A stretch of DNA of 64,000 nucleotides, from NCBI RefSeq assembly GCF_025698545.1, contig NC_068570.1:59725924-59789923 (forward strand), in the 5' to 3' direction. The position numbers and the translations under genes were made by a program. Shown here piece by piece: positions 20,597 through 32,834 of the stretch. The notes beneath the pieces are model-generated. The model did no database searches. It saw only the letters and a list, made by a program, of their open reading frames with translations, and was not told the origin of the DNA. Every line of letters begins with the position of its first letter. Position 1 is the stretch's first letter. The stretch comes from Gossypium raimondii. Its lineage: Eukaryota; Streptophyta; Magnoliopsida; Malvales; Malvaceae.

Positions 20597-20959
20597 ATGG
20601 CTTCCAAGGCCTTGCTCATGTTCATGCCTTTGGCCTTAGCAATGGTGGCTAACTGTTCCACCACCGCAACCACGTTCAACAAGACCCTTGCCCATTTTGG
20701 AACCGGTGACGGAGCCTTGTGGACCGTCAACATCGAAGATATCGAGACTGAGACGACGATGATGATGGATTCCGAGACCAACCGCTGGTTGCGCAACGGT
20801 ACGAAAAGAAGGTACATTAGCTATGAAGCACTAAAAAGAAATAATGTCCCGTGCCACCAACAGGGTCGGTCCTACTACGAGTGCAGTACAGGGAAACCGG
20901 TTAACCCTTACACACGTGGTTGTACTTACGCTACGCGTTGCAGAAGGTATACAGCTTGA
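20597..20959 (+). CDS. RALF-like peptide hormone precursor, complete (120 aa)
   Basis: Signal peptide at about residues 1-22 (MASKALLMFMPLALAMVANC) and a pro-region ending MMMDSETNRW. The mature peptide starts near residue 71 with RRYISYEALKRNNVPC. Four cysteines at 86, 96, 109 and 115 (VPC…YYEC…RGC…TRC) give the two RALF disulphides. The MDSETNR context and YISYEALKRNNVPC resemble the Arabidopsis RALF4/RALF19 group, which acts in pollen-tube wall integrity through CrRLK1L receptors and LRX proteins. In that group MDSETNR is followed by RQL, forming the RRxL S1P protease site. Here the arginine pair is lost (NRWLRNG), so processing would have to use the KRR at 70-72. The gene is intronless, as usual. 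Its 3' flank has a TTACAAAACCCTAATATAT segment shared with the other two copies. Confidence 0.92.
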   Translation: MASKALLMFMPLALAMVANCSTTATTFNKTLAHFGTGDGALWTVNIEDIETETTMMMDSETNRWLRNGTKRRYISYEALKRNNVPCHQQGRSYYECSTGKPVNPYTRGCTYATRCRRYTA

Positions 20960-23572
20960 GGATATGAAACCCATATTGTTGCTTTGTCTTTACAAAACCC
21001 TAATATATATATATGTCTAAGAAAAGTTGACCATTACACCAGTAACAACGTTTTGTTATTGTGTTAGTGAAAGTTTTAATAATTTTAATCAAAGTTAAGG
21101 AATAATTGGTATAGTTTACCTATAGTTTAATTTGAAGAGGTTTAATCCTTGTATTATTCGAGTTAGTCAATTTTAGTCCACGTGCTTTGCAAAATTTGAA
21201 ATTTCAATTCTAACCCAAACGGTAGCAGTTAAATCCGGTTGGTTAAATTCTACTATTATTTTGTACTGTGCGTAAAATTGTAGATTTAATCCTTGTTCTC
21301 GAATCATCATTAGTCCCATCTTTTTTAATTTGGAAATTTTGGTTTTGACGCAAACAATAGCAGTTAAATTCATTAATTAGCTTTTTTTGTGAGTAATATA
21401 TGAAAATGTACATGTGATAATATGTTTTCCGCGTCAAATTATGGAAATAGAAAAAATTAACTCAATGAATTTAATAGCTACCATTAGATCAAGACTGCAA
21501 TTAGAAAATTTGAAAACTACAGGGACTAAAATGACTAAATTAAAGTATAATGATTAAATTTGAAACTTATACATAGTACAGGGACTAGTGGCACATTTTA
21601 ACCATTAAAAAGGAGTGGTTCAAAAGATTATTAAGGGTTTTTGCACTTTCTCTTATATTTTTTAGTCTCTATTTTAGGGAAGAAATAATTATATATATAT
21701 ATAAAGAACAAGAAAAACTAGGCTAGAAATGTACTTTTATAAAATTTATAAGGGTTAAATATGTTATTAGTCCCTGTACTTCTATAAAATTTGAGATTTA
21801 ATCCATGTACTTTAAAAGTTAAAATTTCAATCCTCCTACTTTTCTAAGTTAAAATCCTACTCTACTCATTATCAATGTTATTTGTGTACATCATATGAGG
21901 ATAATCTAATCAACACGTCACATTGATAAATTTTGACGAAAAATATTTATGATTTTAATGATTATGACAACGTTCTATCATTTAACCTCTTATAAAAAAA
22001 GAACATGGACTAAATCTCAAATTTTATCAATGTACAAGGACTAACTACATATTTTAACTTTTCTAAGAGGCAACTATCTGTTATTTCTCTTATAAAAATT
22101 ACTTATTGCAATTTTTCTTATAAAGATTTTTCTATTTTTACTTTTTAATTCTAAAAAATTATATGAAATATAATTTTATACAAAAGATATAATTTTAAAT
22201 CATTCTAATTACATCCCCAAACTATTAAGATTATGTCAATTAGGTCCTTCCATTACTAAAATTGTTAATTTAATCATTAATTGACATATCAAATCTTATG
22301 CGAGATAATTTAAAATGAAAATTTGAAGAAAATACATGTTTCAAAAATCTTAGTTTTGAGGTTTTCAAGCCTTTATGAAGTTTTATTGTTAAGTCTTTTT
22401 CTTTTCTTTTTTCAATTTTACTTTATTTTTAGTTTTACTTTAAAAGTTACGGACAACATTCTATTTTTCTTTAAATTTTTATTTTAAATTCAGCTACATA
22501 AGATTTGACGTGTCATTTAACGGTTTTAAATAACTAAATAACTGATTAATATAACATCGATAGTTTGGGGATATAATCGTAACGTTTTGAAGTTTAAAAT
22601 CATATTAGAATGAGGGTCGATTTTGATTCAATTAATGTATACTTTTAAAGAAATGAATATATCAATTTATTTTTATCTTAAATAAGTATAGTTATTTATG
22701 TATATTGGCGTTAGGGATTCATGAAAATTGAATCAAAACATACTCTCGTGTATAAACTTGCATAAAATTAAAGTTTATTACATAGCGTTGCACATTGGAA
22801 CAAAATTTTCGGATTTATCTTCTTATGTTTATATATAGTAATTACACTTAATAAAAATGATATTTAAAAAAAATAAATACTATTTTTTTAAGATGATATA
22901 ATAATAAAATTTAAAACTCTTACCCAACAATAAAATAAAATAAAATCTTAAATACTAAAATTATTTAATATTAAGGGTAAAAAGTAACCTAATAATATAA
23001 TACTCAATAAAAGAAAATTAAATTAGATTTACGGGTTGCTTGAATCGAGTATTAAGATGCTCGAATTCGATGCACTTGATAGCTTGAAATGCTTAAGCTT
23101 ATGTCTAATTACTGAATCAAATTCAAATTATTTTTTAATTAAACTTGAATTATTTACAAGTAAAAATGTCTCATTTAAACCCCTCAGGTATACTTGTCAA
23201 TTGGACGAGTTGAGTTGATTTTGTTCATTTTAGGGTTTTAAAATATGTACGTAATTTCAATTTTACTCAATTTCCTATTTAGATCATACCAAGTTCATAT
23301 CCTTCTGAGCTAGACAATTTGCGGCTCGAGTCATTGTAAATTTGCATTATTTCGAGTTTTAATAACTTAAGGTTCGGGTAATTTTAGATTATTTGTTCAA
23401 ACTGTTTTAAGTTCGGATCATTTCGCATTCAAGTATCGATTTAGTTTTGGATTTAAATAAATTCGGATTAGGTTTAAACAAGTTTGAGTTATTAATATTT
23501 CATGATTAAATCAGACTGAATTGGCAGAGAAAGAAAAGGACAAAAACTTTTGGTTATTTTATCTAACAACCT
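20960..23572. other. AT-rich intergenic region
   Basis: No gene seen. It is a patchwork of decayed dispersed repeats with tell-tale arms such as TTAGTCCCTGTACTT and its complement. One fold-back element is at about 21745-22065. The rest, including 22600-23500, shows no structure I can name. Confidence 0.45.
21745..22065. mobile_element. Fold-back (inverted-repeat) element
   Basis: The left arm GGGTTAAATATGTTATTAGT, then CCCTGTAC, pairs with GTACAAGGACTAACTACATA and TTTTAAC at the right end. No coding. Confidence 0.6.
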
Positions 23573-25748
23573 TCATACAACCTCAACCGCTGTACAACAC
23601 ACATCGGAAAAGTTTTCAAGCAAATCTACAGTTAACATGGAAGCCCTCGGTTTCGGCAAACGACCGGAATCTCCTACTGGCAATGATCTCGTCGATGTAT
23701 TCCGTTCACAAGGTTTTAACCATTTAGCTTGCATATAACTTTGTTTCCTCCACGGTCCCATATGCATTTTCTTTTCCTTCATACATTTCTTGGCAGCCAA
23801 ACACAAAATCTTTATAACGTCATTCAACCTCTCTACTTTTCCGACGAAAACTTCCGGCAACCGTCGAACTAAACGATTGTAATCTTCACTTGCTCTTGCC
23901 ATCTCAAATTCCGCTCTGAAATTCAATTCTATGATTACCCTTACATCACCTTTACTTGAATTTTCAATTACATCCAAAAAACTATGCTCTCCTGCCAAAA
24001 AAAAAAAATCAGATCTGTTAAAATTGTATGGTACAGGGACCATGTTTGAAATTAAACCTTTTTATTTTTATTTTTTAGGTAAATAATAGTCATCCAATTA
24101 TTTTGTTTTTGTCATGAGACTATGTAAAGTTACAAAATATCCCAACTATTAGTAATATCATAGGCAAATCCAAAAATTATTTTAGCAGGGTCGAATTTAA
24201 ATATAATTTTTCATAGATCAAAATATAAGTTTATTATATATTAATTTATTATTTCATCATTTTTAAGAGACTAAACAAAAAAAAATTCATTTTTAAGGGG
24301 ATAAAATACAATTTCATTATATATTAATATATAATCTATTTATTTATATGAGGACTGAATTGAAAAAAGAAAATCATTTTGAAGGGCCAAGGCCCTGCCT
24401 GCCCCTTTAAATTCTCCTATTAGTATTATCTTTTTTTTTAATTACTGCTATAAAAAATTACAAAATAGTCACTAAACTAGAGGTGCTCATGGGCCGGGCC
24501 GGGTTCGGGCCGGGTCCTAGGCCCGAGCCCAGCCCGGCCCGAAATATGGGCCTAGAATTTTGCCCATGCCCGACCCGGAAAAATTATAAGCCTGGCCTGC
24601 CCTGCCCGCCTGCTTTTTAAATAAATACCAAAATTTATTTTAAAAATTAAAACAAAAATTAAAAAAAGTATTTTAAAAATATTTTAAAATTAAAAAAATT
24701 AAAAAAATTAAAAAAGTATTTTTAAAAAATTTAAAAAAAGTATTTTTAAAGTATTTTAAAATTAAAAAAATAAAAAAATAATAAAATATTTATTATATTC
24801 GGCGGGCCTAGGCAAAAAAGTTGTGCCCGAGGTCTGCCCGCTTTTTAATCGGGCCTCATTTTTTGCCCAAGCCCATATTTCGGGCCTATATTTTTACCCA
24901 AACCCTCCCATATTTCGGGCGGGCCATCGGGTCGGGCCGGGCCGCCCGGCCCATGAGCACCTCTACACTAAACTATTTAATTTTATCTTTCTTTGGTATC
25001 AGCTGGCTAAGATAAAATAAACCTAAAACTTTAAGATAATTGGGTGACAAAAAATAAATTGAATAATTGAGTGATCATTTTGTAATTTTTCATTCGGTTG
25101 TCAGAAAAAATTACTAATTGGGTGACTGCTATTTACCTAATCCAAAACTAAGCATTTTAAAAAAGTTCAAATCTGTTAAAATTGTATGAACCAGGGACCA
25201 TTTGTGCAACTAAACCTTTTTTATTTTTTATTATTTCTACCTGATGGGATATGTGATGTGCTTCTCCATTTAGACCGGCAAATGGCGGTGTTGAAACCGG
25301 CGGTTTGGAGACGGCGAAACACTTCTCTCATAAAACAAACCCTACAACCCTCCGCCATTGATTTACCACCACAACCGCAAACGACGGTCGTCGTTTCTCT
25401 CTTAATATCTCTCAAAGCTTCTTTAATGGCGATTCTAATCCTCGATTCTAAAGAACTGATCCTACACACCGTAGCTTCCAAAACCTGGTGCTGAATCTCC
25501 CAAAATTCCTCTTTATTCTCACCACCGCTTCCATCGCTTTCTTTTCTCTCATCGTCGTCATCATCATCATCACCGTCCTCATCCCCATCGTTGTGGATTC
25601 CGACGATTTGATCGCCATCGTCGCCGTCTTCGAGAAAACTGAATTCCATACCCGACGAATCCGAATCCGGATTCTCCGGCAACTTGAATACTTGATGACT
25701 CATTAAATTCCGGTGATCCCATAAGATTCTTGTCCCTACGCCGGCCAT
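23573..25748 (-). CDS. DUF506 family protein (PDDEXK-like), 2 exons, 308 aa
   Basis: Exon 1 is 25748-25241 and exon 2 is 23991-23573; the junction codon is split after one base (TCAG/GT … CAG/GAGAGC). The product starts MAGVGTRILWDHRNLMSHQV. It has an acidic run at residues about 41-66, then the family core: CGCGGKSMAEGCRVCFMREV, GFNTAICRSKW (about 151-161), EHSFLDVI, RVIIELNFRAEFEMARASED, YNRLVRRLPEVFVGKVERLN and PWRKQSYMQAKWLKPCERNT. DUF506 proteins are plant-specific and fold like PDDEXK nucleases, but lack a proven nuclease activity; members have been linked to root-hair growth and stress response. A TATA-like TATAAAAACGG lies about 70 bp upstream on the minus strand (near 25815-25823). 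The 1249-bp intron holds two MITEs. Confidence 0.88.
24161..24419. mobile_element. hAT-type MITE, family 1, in the DUF506 intron (decayed)
   Basis: Family body is recognisable (GGGCCAAGGCCCTGCCTGCCCC near the right end). Ends TAGGCAAATC and GATTCTCCTA-like are only partly matched, and I could not fix a target duplication. Confidence 0.55.
24478..24965. mobile_element. hAT-type MITE, family 2 (GGGCCGGGC ends), 488 bp, in the DUF506 intron
   Basis: Terminal inverted repeats TAGAGGTGCTCATGGGCCGG and CCGGCCCATGAGCACCTCTA. Perfect 8-bp duplication CACTAAAC (24470-24477 and 24966-24973). The centre is AT-rich and non-coding. Confidence 0.85.
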
Positions 25749-25811
25749 TTTTAGGGTTTTATTTTTTATTTTTTGGTAATTTAGAAAGTTGGTTTATGGC
25801 TTATGAGAGTT

Positions 25812-25825
25812 CCGTTTTTATACTA
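25812..25825 (-). promoter_or_regulatory. Candidate TATA box of the DUF506 gene
   Basis: GTATAAAAAC on the minus strand, about 70 bp upstream of the ATG. Position and sequence fit a plant TATA box; no other evidence. Confidence 0.45.
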
Positions 25826-26016
25826 CAAGGATTCCGGAAAAAACCGGGACCCGGTTCATTTTTTATTCAACTACCATTGTCGAACGAGCCGCCGCTAAAA
25901 TGAGCGAGAAATTGAATTTTCCAACGTGGCGAGGACCTGATCCAGTCTACTATTCTTGGACCAGATAACGAGGTCCCACGTATGGATATACTCGAATCTT
26001 CACATCACAGTTTTTT

Positions 26017-26428
26017 GGGTTAAATTATTTTTTGGGGCCTAAACTTGTCAACTTTTTTATATTGGGGCCTGAACTTGACAATTGTTTCTAGATTGGGGCC
26101 TAAACTTTTTTATCCAAGTTGGGCCCTGAACTTGGCAAGTGTTTCTGCATTGGGACTTGAACTTCTTCTTTTTTATCTAAGTTAGTTCTTAAAAATCGTA
26201 CAATTTGGGAACAATTACCAAGTTTCGACCCCAATGTAAAAATAATTGTCAAGTTCAGGGCTTAACTTAGACAAAAAAGGTTTAAGTCCTAATGCGGGAA
26301 TAGTTGCTTAGCCCAGGCCTCAATGTGAGAAAATTTGCCAAGTTTAGGCCTAACTTGGACTAAAAAAAAGTTTGAGCCTCAATGTGAGAAAAGTTGTCAA
26401 GTTCAAACTCCAAATAGTTATTTAACCC
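26017..26428. mobile_element. Fold-back element, family F1, 412 bp
   Basis: Arms begin GGGTTAAATTATTTTTTGGG and end CCAAATAGTTATTTAACCC. Inside, a short phrase (GGGCCTAAACTTGTCAA and complement) is repeated several times on each arm. A second copy is at 31185-31628. Confidence 0.65.
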
Positions 26429-27879
26429 TTCTTTTTTCAGTTATAAAAATCGAATTATTTAAATTAGGCGTGGATGATAGAATAACCAGATAGTAACACG
26501 TGGTATGCTATATATATATATATCTCATGCTAACATATAGAGACTCATTTTAACAGTAAAAATGAAAGGAATTTTTAACAAAACGACTAGTTTACTCTTT
26601 GATCGAATATGCAATTATTAATTTACCCATTTTTTGAGTAGAGGAGATAAAATCTTTGATTTTTAATTCTAAAAAAATATTTAAATCTTCGATTACTAAA
26701 GACTTGAACTCTGATTTTTAGTTGTGAAAAAATATTGTACAAGACCTTCCTAGTATGTTTATTACTAAAGATTTAAGTTGTGAGAAAATATTTAATTTTG
26801 AATTTCTTTTATTTTTGTTATGGTGTTTTTCATAACCGGTCCACTATCCGAATAAGACCGACCCGACCCTTATTACTTCGGTAAGTATATAATTCGCCTG
26901 TATGAGTTCGCACCATCATACATGTAAAATTATACTTAAAAGACACGTGTTAACTCTAAAATAAAAACAAAAAAAAAACAAAAAAACCGTCAACAAAAAA
27001 TCTATGCTTTTTGGAAACGTGGAAAATTATCAATTAATCAACCGGAATTGATTGATAATTCATGATCTGATTAAATTAGAAATAGACAAAAGTGAGATGA
27101 TTTCAGGTCTAACGTGGCAAAATCCTAGACGTTCAATGTCTGATTTTTCTTTAAAAAAAATGGCCCACCCTTTTATTTTTTATATCTTACCTAACTTATT
27201 TTCTTAATTTTGAATATTTATTTTTATTTATTTATTTATTTCTCAATGTATTTACTAAACGAGTCCATCAAAATGCTCCACATTTTGTAAGTTCATTAAA
27301 AAATAAATATTAATGATAAATTTTAAAATTATTTTATATTTAAATTTAAAATAAAATTTAAACCCTCAATCATTGACTAAAATAGAAAAGACCGTTACCG
27401 TTGTATCGCATATCATTTCATGAAGTAAAAGTTGTGGAGACTCAAAAAAGTTATGTCGTGAATAAAACGCGGCCTTTCGGCACTGGTTTGCTGTCTTCTT
27501 AGAATCCGACAATACAAGATTCCACCTATACAGCTATACTTATTAGGGGTTGTTTTATTAGGACACGTTTAATGTTCTAAAATGTCATGGCTAAATATTA
27601 CTTGAAAAAGAAACTTTAGTTTAAGTTGGAAAAAGGAAAATATTTAAAGTATGACAAATAATATATAATTATTTTTATAATAAGATCTCGTAAGATCAGT
27701 TTTAAGTCAATGATTATAATTAAAAGATAAAAACGAAAAAATTATAATCATTTGATCAAGTGCGTTGTATTGACAACTTAAAATTTGTCGAATCAATTAT
27801 TATATATAAAAGTATAATATATGAAAACATATTCTATTCACGTGAAATATTCACGTAAATGCTAATAATGATTATATAA

Positions 27880-28150
27880 AGGGTAAATTATATTGGTAGT
27901 CACTCAATTATGATTTTTTTAGTTTTGGCCACTTTACTATGAAAAGTTATAAAATGATCACTTAGCTATATAGTTTTATCATTTTTTGGTCACCAGTTGA
28001 CTAATGTAAAAATAAAACACCCAAAAATCCAAGACAGTTAAGTGACTAAAAAAGATAAAATTAAATAGTTGAGTGACTATTTAGTAACTTTTCATAATTG
28101 GGTGACCAAAAAAAAGACATAATCAAGTGACTAATAATGAAATTTACCCT
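27880..28150. mobile_element. Fold-back element, family F3, 271 bp
   Basis: Ends AGGGTAAATTATATTGGTAG and CTAATAATGAAATTTACCCT are inverted. Relatives are at 47042-47497 and 58145-58883. Confidence 0.65.
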
Positions 28151-28510
28151 TATATTTAATTTTATTTTTTTCTTTATTAGTCTTGGAATTTCGATTTAAT
28201 CTATAAACTTAGATTCCGTTAAAGTATGATGGTGTAGCACTCTCGGTTATCATTTTAAATTGGAAAAAAAGTTGAAAATTGTTAAAAAATGTTAAAGTGT
28301 CAAGTTTCAAGATAAATATAAATACAAAAATTTTAAAGGACTAAATTGAAAATATTTTACTATGAGAATAAAAAAGTATTAAAATAGATTTAATATGACT
28401 TGCACGGGGCTCGTTGAAGATTCTTGTTGATCTCTAAATAACTTATTAATTATTATTTGATCCCTATAATTTATACCTCTTATTGTAGTAGGTTTACATA
28501 ATTAAAGAAT

Positions 28511-29038
28511 GGTTTAATACATAATTTGGTATTTGAGTTTGACATTTTTTAATATGGTACTTGTGTTATTTTTGGTCCAATTTGCTACATGTATTTGAAA
28601 AAAGGTATATACTTTGGTACGAAGGTAGTAATTTTAAATTTTAGTGTTTAATTTAGATTTTAGAGTTGATTTAATTAAATTACATAATTAAATAATAATG
28701 TTAGCGATTAACTTTTACCAAATCAATCCTACAATCCGAATTAGATCACCTCTATTAGACTGTATTTGACAAATTAAAGTCAAAATTAAATAAATTCACA
28801 ATTAATACTAAATTTATTTTATTAATAAAATCATAAAAACCAAATTTAATAAGATTAGCAATTGACTTTCATATAATCAATCGTAAAACCCGAATTAGGT
28901 ACAAAAAGTTATCACCGTTATATTCGGTACCAAAATCTACAACTTTTGTCAAATACAAGTACTAGTTTAAACAAAAAAATAACACAAGTACCATATTAAA
29001 AAAGTGTCAAATTCGGAGACTAAATAATATATTAAGCC
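28511..29038. mobile_element. Fold-back element, family F4, 528 bp
   Basis: The left arm (GGTTTAATACATAATTTGGT, AATATGGTACTTGTGTTATTT) pairs with the right arm (AAATAACACAAGTACCATAT, AATAATATATTAAGCC). Confidence 0.7.
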
Positions 29039-29120
29039 TTAAAGAATTTATTAACTCAATAGAGAGCTAAATTCACGGAAAAAAAATTCTTCTTGAATTA
29101 TTGTTTATCAATTAAAAAAG

Positions 29121-29495
29121 GTAAAAGCATCATGGATACCCCTGTATTAGGAGTCGGATTGTATTTTGCTCCATTTATTCAAAAAATGGGTAAATTAGCC
29201 CATATACATTAGATTAAAGAGCAAATTGATCATTTCTGTTAAAAATTTCATCTATTTATATTGTTAAAAAATGACATGGTTATCAGAATAACCAAATAGT
29301 GACATGTGGCGTGCCACGTGTACATCATGTTGACGTACAATGATCAGTTCATAACAGCAGAAATGGATGAAATTTTTAACAGATTGACCAGTTTTCTCTT
29401 TGATCTAATGTACAAGACAAATTAGCCCATTTTTTGAGTAGAATGGGTAAAATGCAATCTGACTCCTAGTATAGGGGCCTCCATGGTACTTTTAC
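29121..29495. mobile_element. Fold-back element, family F2, 375 bp
   Basis: Ends GTAAAAGCATCATGGATACC and GCCTCCATGGTACTTTTAC, with arms over 100 bp long. Flanked directly by TCAATTAAAAAAG and TCAATTAAAAAAAG, a likely target duplication of 9 bp or more, suggesting a Mutator-type origin. Confidence 0.7.
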
Positions 29496-29731
29496 TCAAT
29501 TAAAAAAAGACAATATTAAATAGTCGAGTGATTATTTTATATCAATTTTTAGTTATCATAATATAATATATTAATTGCATGACTTATAATGTTATTTTAT
29601 GTTGGCCAAGTGAATATCATAATCATATCATATAATGCATGTGTTCAATATTTATATTATTAAATTTTCTTTTGTTTATTTTTTTTAATAATCTCATTAC
29701 AGGTTTGATCATATCCGTCTTTTTTTACACA

Positions 29732-29860
29732 GTACTTAGAGTTACCCATAGTCTCTCCCCAACCTATAAATAAGACGATAATGCGCTTTAGTACACTCAA
29801 ACCCACATCCTCCTACATTACCAACAACGCTTATACCAATCAAATTAAAACCTAATAAAA
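29732..29860 (-). mobile_element. SINE-like copy 2
   Basis: Minus strand carries TTGATTGGTATAAGCG (A-box-like) and TGGGTTTGAGTGTAC (B-box-like), then the shared TTGGGGAGAGACTATGGGTA. Aligns with 15512-15645. Confidence 0.6.
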
Positions 29861-30592
29861 TTTTTTTCCCATTTTTATCATATCTGCCAAGACCTTCTTC
29901 ATATTTATAGCTAGCTAGGTTTCAATGAAGTTATTTTTTAAAAAATCCAATAATGGATATATTCCTTTTTTTCCCCACAATGTTGTCAAGACAAAAATAG
30001 GATTAAAAACAAAAAACAAAAGTTGAAACAGCTGCTTAGAAATAATTGAAGTTGGGACATTTGCACTTTTTTTATTCCTTACTAGATAAATATTAGGTCT
30101 TCCAATTTATCTATTGTTCAACATGATGATAGTGACATTATTGGCATTATTTTTAATCTTATTTTTCTTCTTTTTTTTAAGAAAAATAATAATAAAACAA
30201 CATCCATAGATGATAATATAATTAGAAATTTGTTATATTCACACTTATAATAGAATGTGTATATAAGAAATCAGAATTTTTTATACACGTAAAATTAAGT
30301 TATATATTTTTGTGAGAGTTAAAATATAATTTCACCATTTTACTGACATATATGTTTATAGTTTTAAAATGAGTAAATTAAAATTTTATCACTTTTGGGA
30401 CTAAATTATAATTTTACTACATATTAACTTAAAATTTTATAAATTTTGAGAGGCTTAAAATATAATTTTCTATTTTAAAGGGGCAAAGCTCTTGTCTACC
30501 CCTTCTTTCGCCTCCTCGTGATACCGAATAAATATCTAATACGAAAACATTTTAAAAAATGAAAAGTTTGAACATCATATGTATCAACTGAG

Positions 30593-30594
<2 letters not shown>

Positions 30595-30628
<34 letters not shown>
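30595..30628. repeat. (TA)n microsatellite
   Basis: About 17 uninterrupted TA units. Confidence 0.9.
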
Positions 30629-30630
<2 letters not shown>

Positions 30631-31184
30631 AAAGGAATAGGAATGCAATGGAATCATAGAGGTGAAAACTGCTTTATCCACTTTTGCCTCGTATTTATAT
30701 GAAAAGATATAAAGTAACATTTTAATCTCTAAACTTGGTAAATTTTTCACCTTAGTTTCTACTTTTTTTTCTTTGTCTATATTAATATTGGAATTTGGCA
30801 GTTTTTTTTTTCAAATTGGTCACTGAATTTAGATTTTGTTAAAATATGTTGATGTGGTACTGGTACTCTGAGATTGCATTACGTCATCACTTGAAAAATC
30901 TAATTTTTTTATAATTTTTAATATTTTTTGTATTTTTAAGATTATATATATTTTAAATTTTCAAGTTATGACATGACAAAATCTCGAGTATCACATCATC
31001 ACACTTTAATGGAATTTAAATTCAGTGGACTAAATTGAGAAAAACTTCTGAATTCCAAAACTAAAATGAACCCAAAAAAAATTAAGGGACCAAGTTAAGA
31101 AAAATTGCTAAATTTAGGACCTAATATTGTTTTATCCCTTATATAAATGTTCAAAACATATACATATATGAATATTTATTATAT

Positions 31185-31628
31185 AGGTTAAACCATTATT
31201 TTAGGGGTTGAACTTGGCAACTATTCTCATATTGGAGTTTGTTCTTTTTTTTGTTGTCAAAGTTACGCCATGAACTTGACAATTATTTTTATATTAAGAC
31301 TTAAACTTGACAATTGTTCCCATATGGGGCTTGAACATTTTTTTCCTAGTTAATCCTTTAACTTGGCAATTATTTCCATATTGGGACCTGAACTTGTTAA
31401 TTGTTCTCATACTTAAGCTTGAACGTTAGGGTTTTCAAAAAAAAAACACTAGGGACCAACTTAGACAAAAAAAAAAATCAAGCATCAATGTGGGAACAAT
31501 TGTTAAGTTCAGGATCTAACTTAGACAAAAGAAAAGTTCAGACTCTCAATATGAAAATAATTACTAAATTTAAGGCCTAAATTAAAAAAAATTCAGACCC
31601 TGATATAAAAATAATTATTGAGTTAATT
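31185..31628. mobile_element. Fold-back element, family F1, second copy
   Basis: The same phrases as 26017-26428 (GAACTTGGCAAC, TGTCAAAGTT, and complements such as TTAGACAAAAGAAAAGTTCA on the right arm). The ends are more worn. Confidence 0.55.
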
Positions 31629-32443
31629 AAATATAAATTTATTTAATGAAAGTTGTTGTCTTATTTTGGTACATAGGAAAGTTTATTGTTAATTATTATT
31701 TAAGGAAAGTTAATTATTAATGATGTGAATATAAAATAATTTCAGACAAGCTATGTGCTGATATATGACAGCTTCGGTGCTTTTTCTCATACAAATGTAA
31801 ACTCGCCATTGTTACTTTTTATAGGATGGGATTTGCAATTTTCAACTACACATCATGTCATTAGCTTAGTTGCCTTTATAGCATAGCTTTAATAATGTTT
31901 TCTTGAATTATTTAAAAAATTTTATTTAAGTTACGAACAGTTAGAATCACTATTGTATGATTTTTTATGAATGTATTGTTTACATCAATCGAAAATTTTG
32001 TTTTTCATTTTTTTCTACAGTTCAATTCTTTTCATGAATCTATGAATTAAAATTCAAACAATTTTTTTCTTCGATCTTTGACACTGACTGTCAGACTGAC
32101 TTGGATCCAATGTATGTTTTTCTACTCGTCGATGGGTACTGATCTATTGTCTCAATTGCCAAATCGTCGCTTGGAGCTTAAAAAAAACTAAACAGTCTAG
32201 TGACTTAAAAAAACTTTTGAATAGTTCAGTATTATTTTATAACTTTTTGAAGTTGAGTGTTCAGAATGTAAACTTATTAATAATTTAGTTACCGTAAACG
32301 TAATTTACTCTTAAAATGTAAACTTTTTGAATTTGTTCCTCCTAAAAATGTTTAAGCACAATTTAGGTATTTTTATAAAATTAATATTAAAAAATTAATT
32401 AATTACAAAAATAAGATAGGGAAAAAATTAATTATGAAAATAT

Positions 32444-32834
32444 AGTGTTTGTTACAGTAATTTTTGGTGCCACCTGACAGTGGCGGCATTGGTAAACTTT
32501 AAAAAAAGTCTGATAGAAAAAAAAAAGTTGAAAAAGTGAAAAAAATATAATTTAATTGATGTCGTCGCTATTAAATGCAGGAAAAAGGCATTAAGACATT
32601 AAATGCAAGAAAAAAAACTATTGTCTGGTGTTGGAATCACATTCCAACTTTTTTTCCCCACTTTTTCAGCTTTTTTTTCTATCATATTTAAAAAGAAAAA
32701 CCACCGATGCCACCAATATGTCCAACGGCATCACAATCCAACTTTCGTTTTTCACTTTTTCAACTTTTTTTTTTAAATGTTCACCATTATTACCAGTGTG
32801 TCAAGCGACACTCAAAATTACAGTAGCAAACACT
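32444..32834. mobile_element. Fold-back element, family F5, 391 bp
   Basis: Ends AGTGTTTGTTACAGTAATTT and AAAATTACAGTAGCAAACACT are inverted. The arms include AAAAAAGTTGAAAAAGTG and its complement. Confidence 0.7.

Noticed and set aside
24821..25020. Open frames of about 65 codons with Arg/Pro/Gly-rich ends near 24.8-25.0 kb
   Set aside because: They lie within the GC-rich terminal repeat of a MITE inside the DUF506 intron, and the same happens in the MITE at 61.8 kb; no protein family resemblance.
25186..25706. Plus-strand open frames of 72-102 codons over the DUF506 exon
   Set aside because: Antisense shadows of exon 1; the minus strand has the conserved domain, splice sites and TATA-like element.
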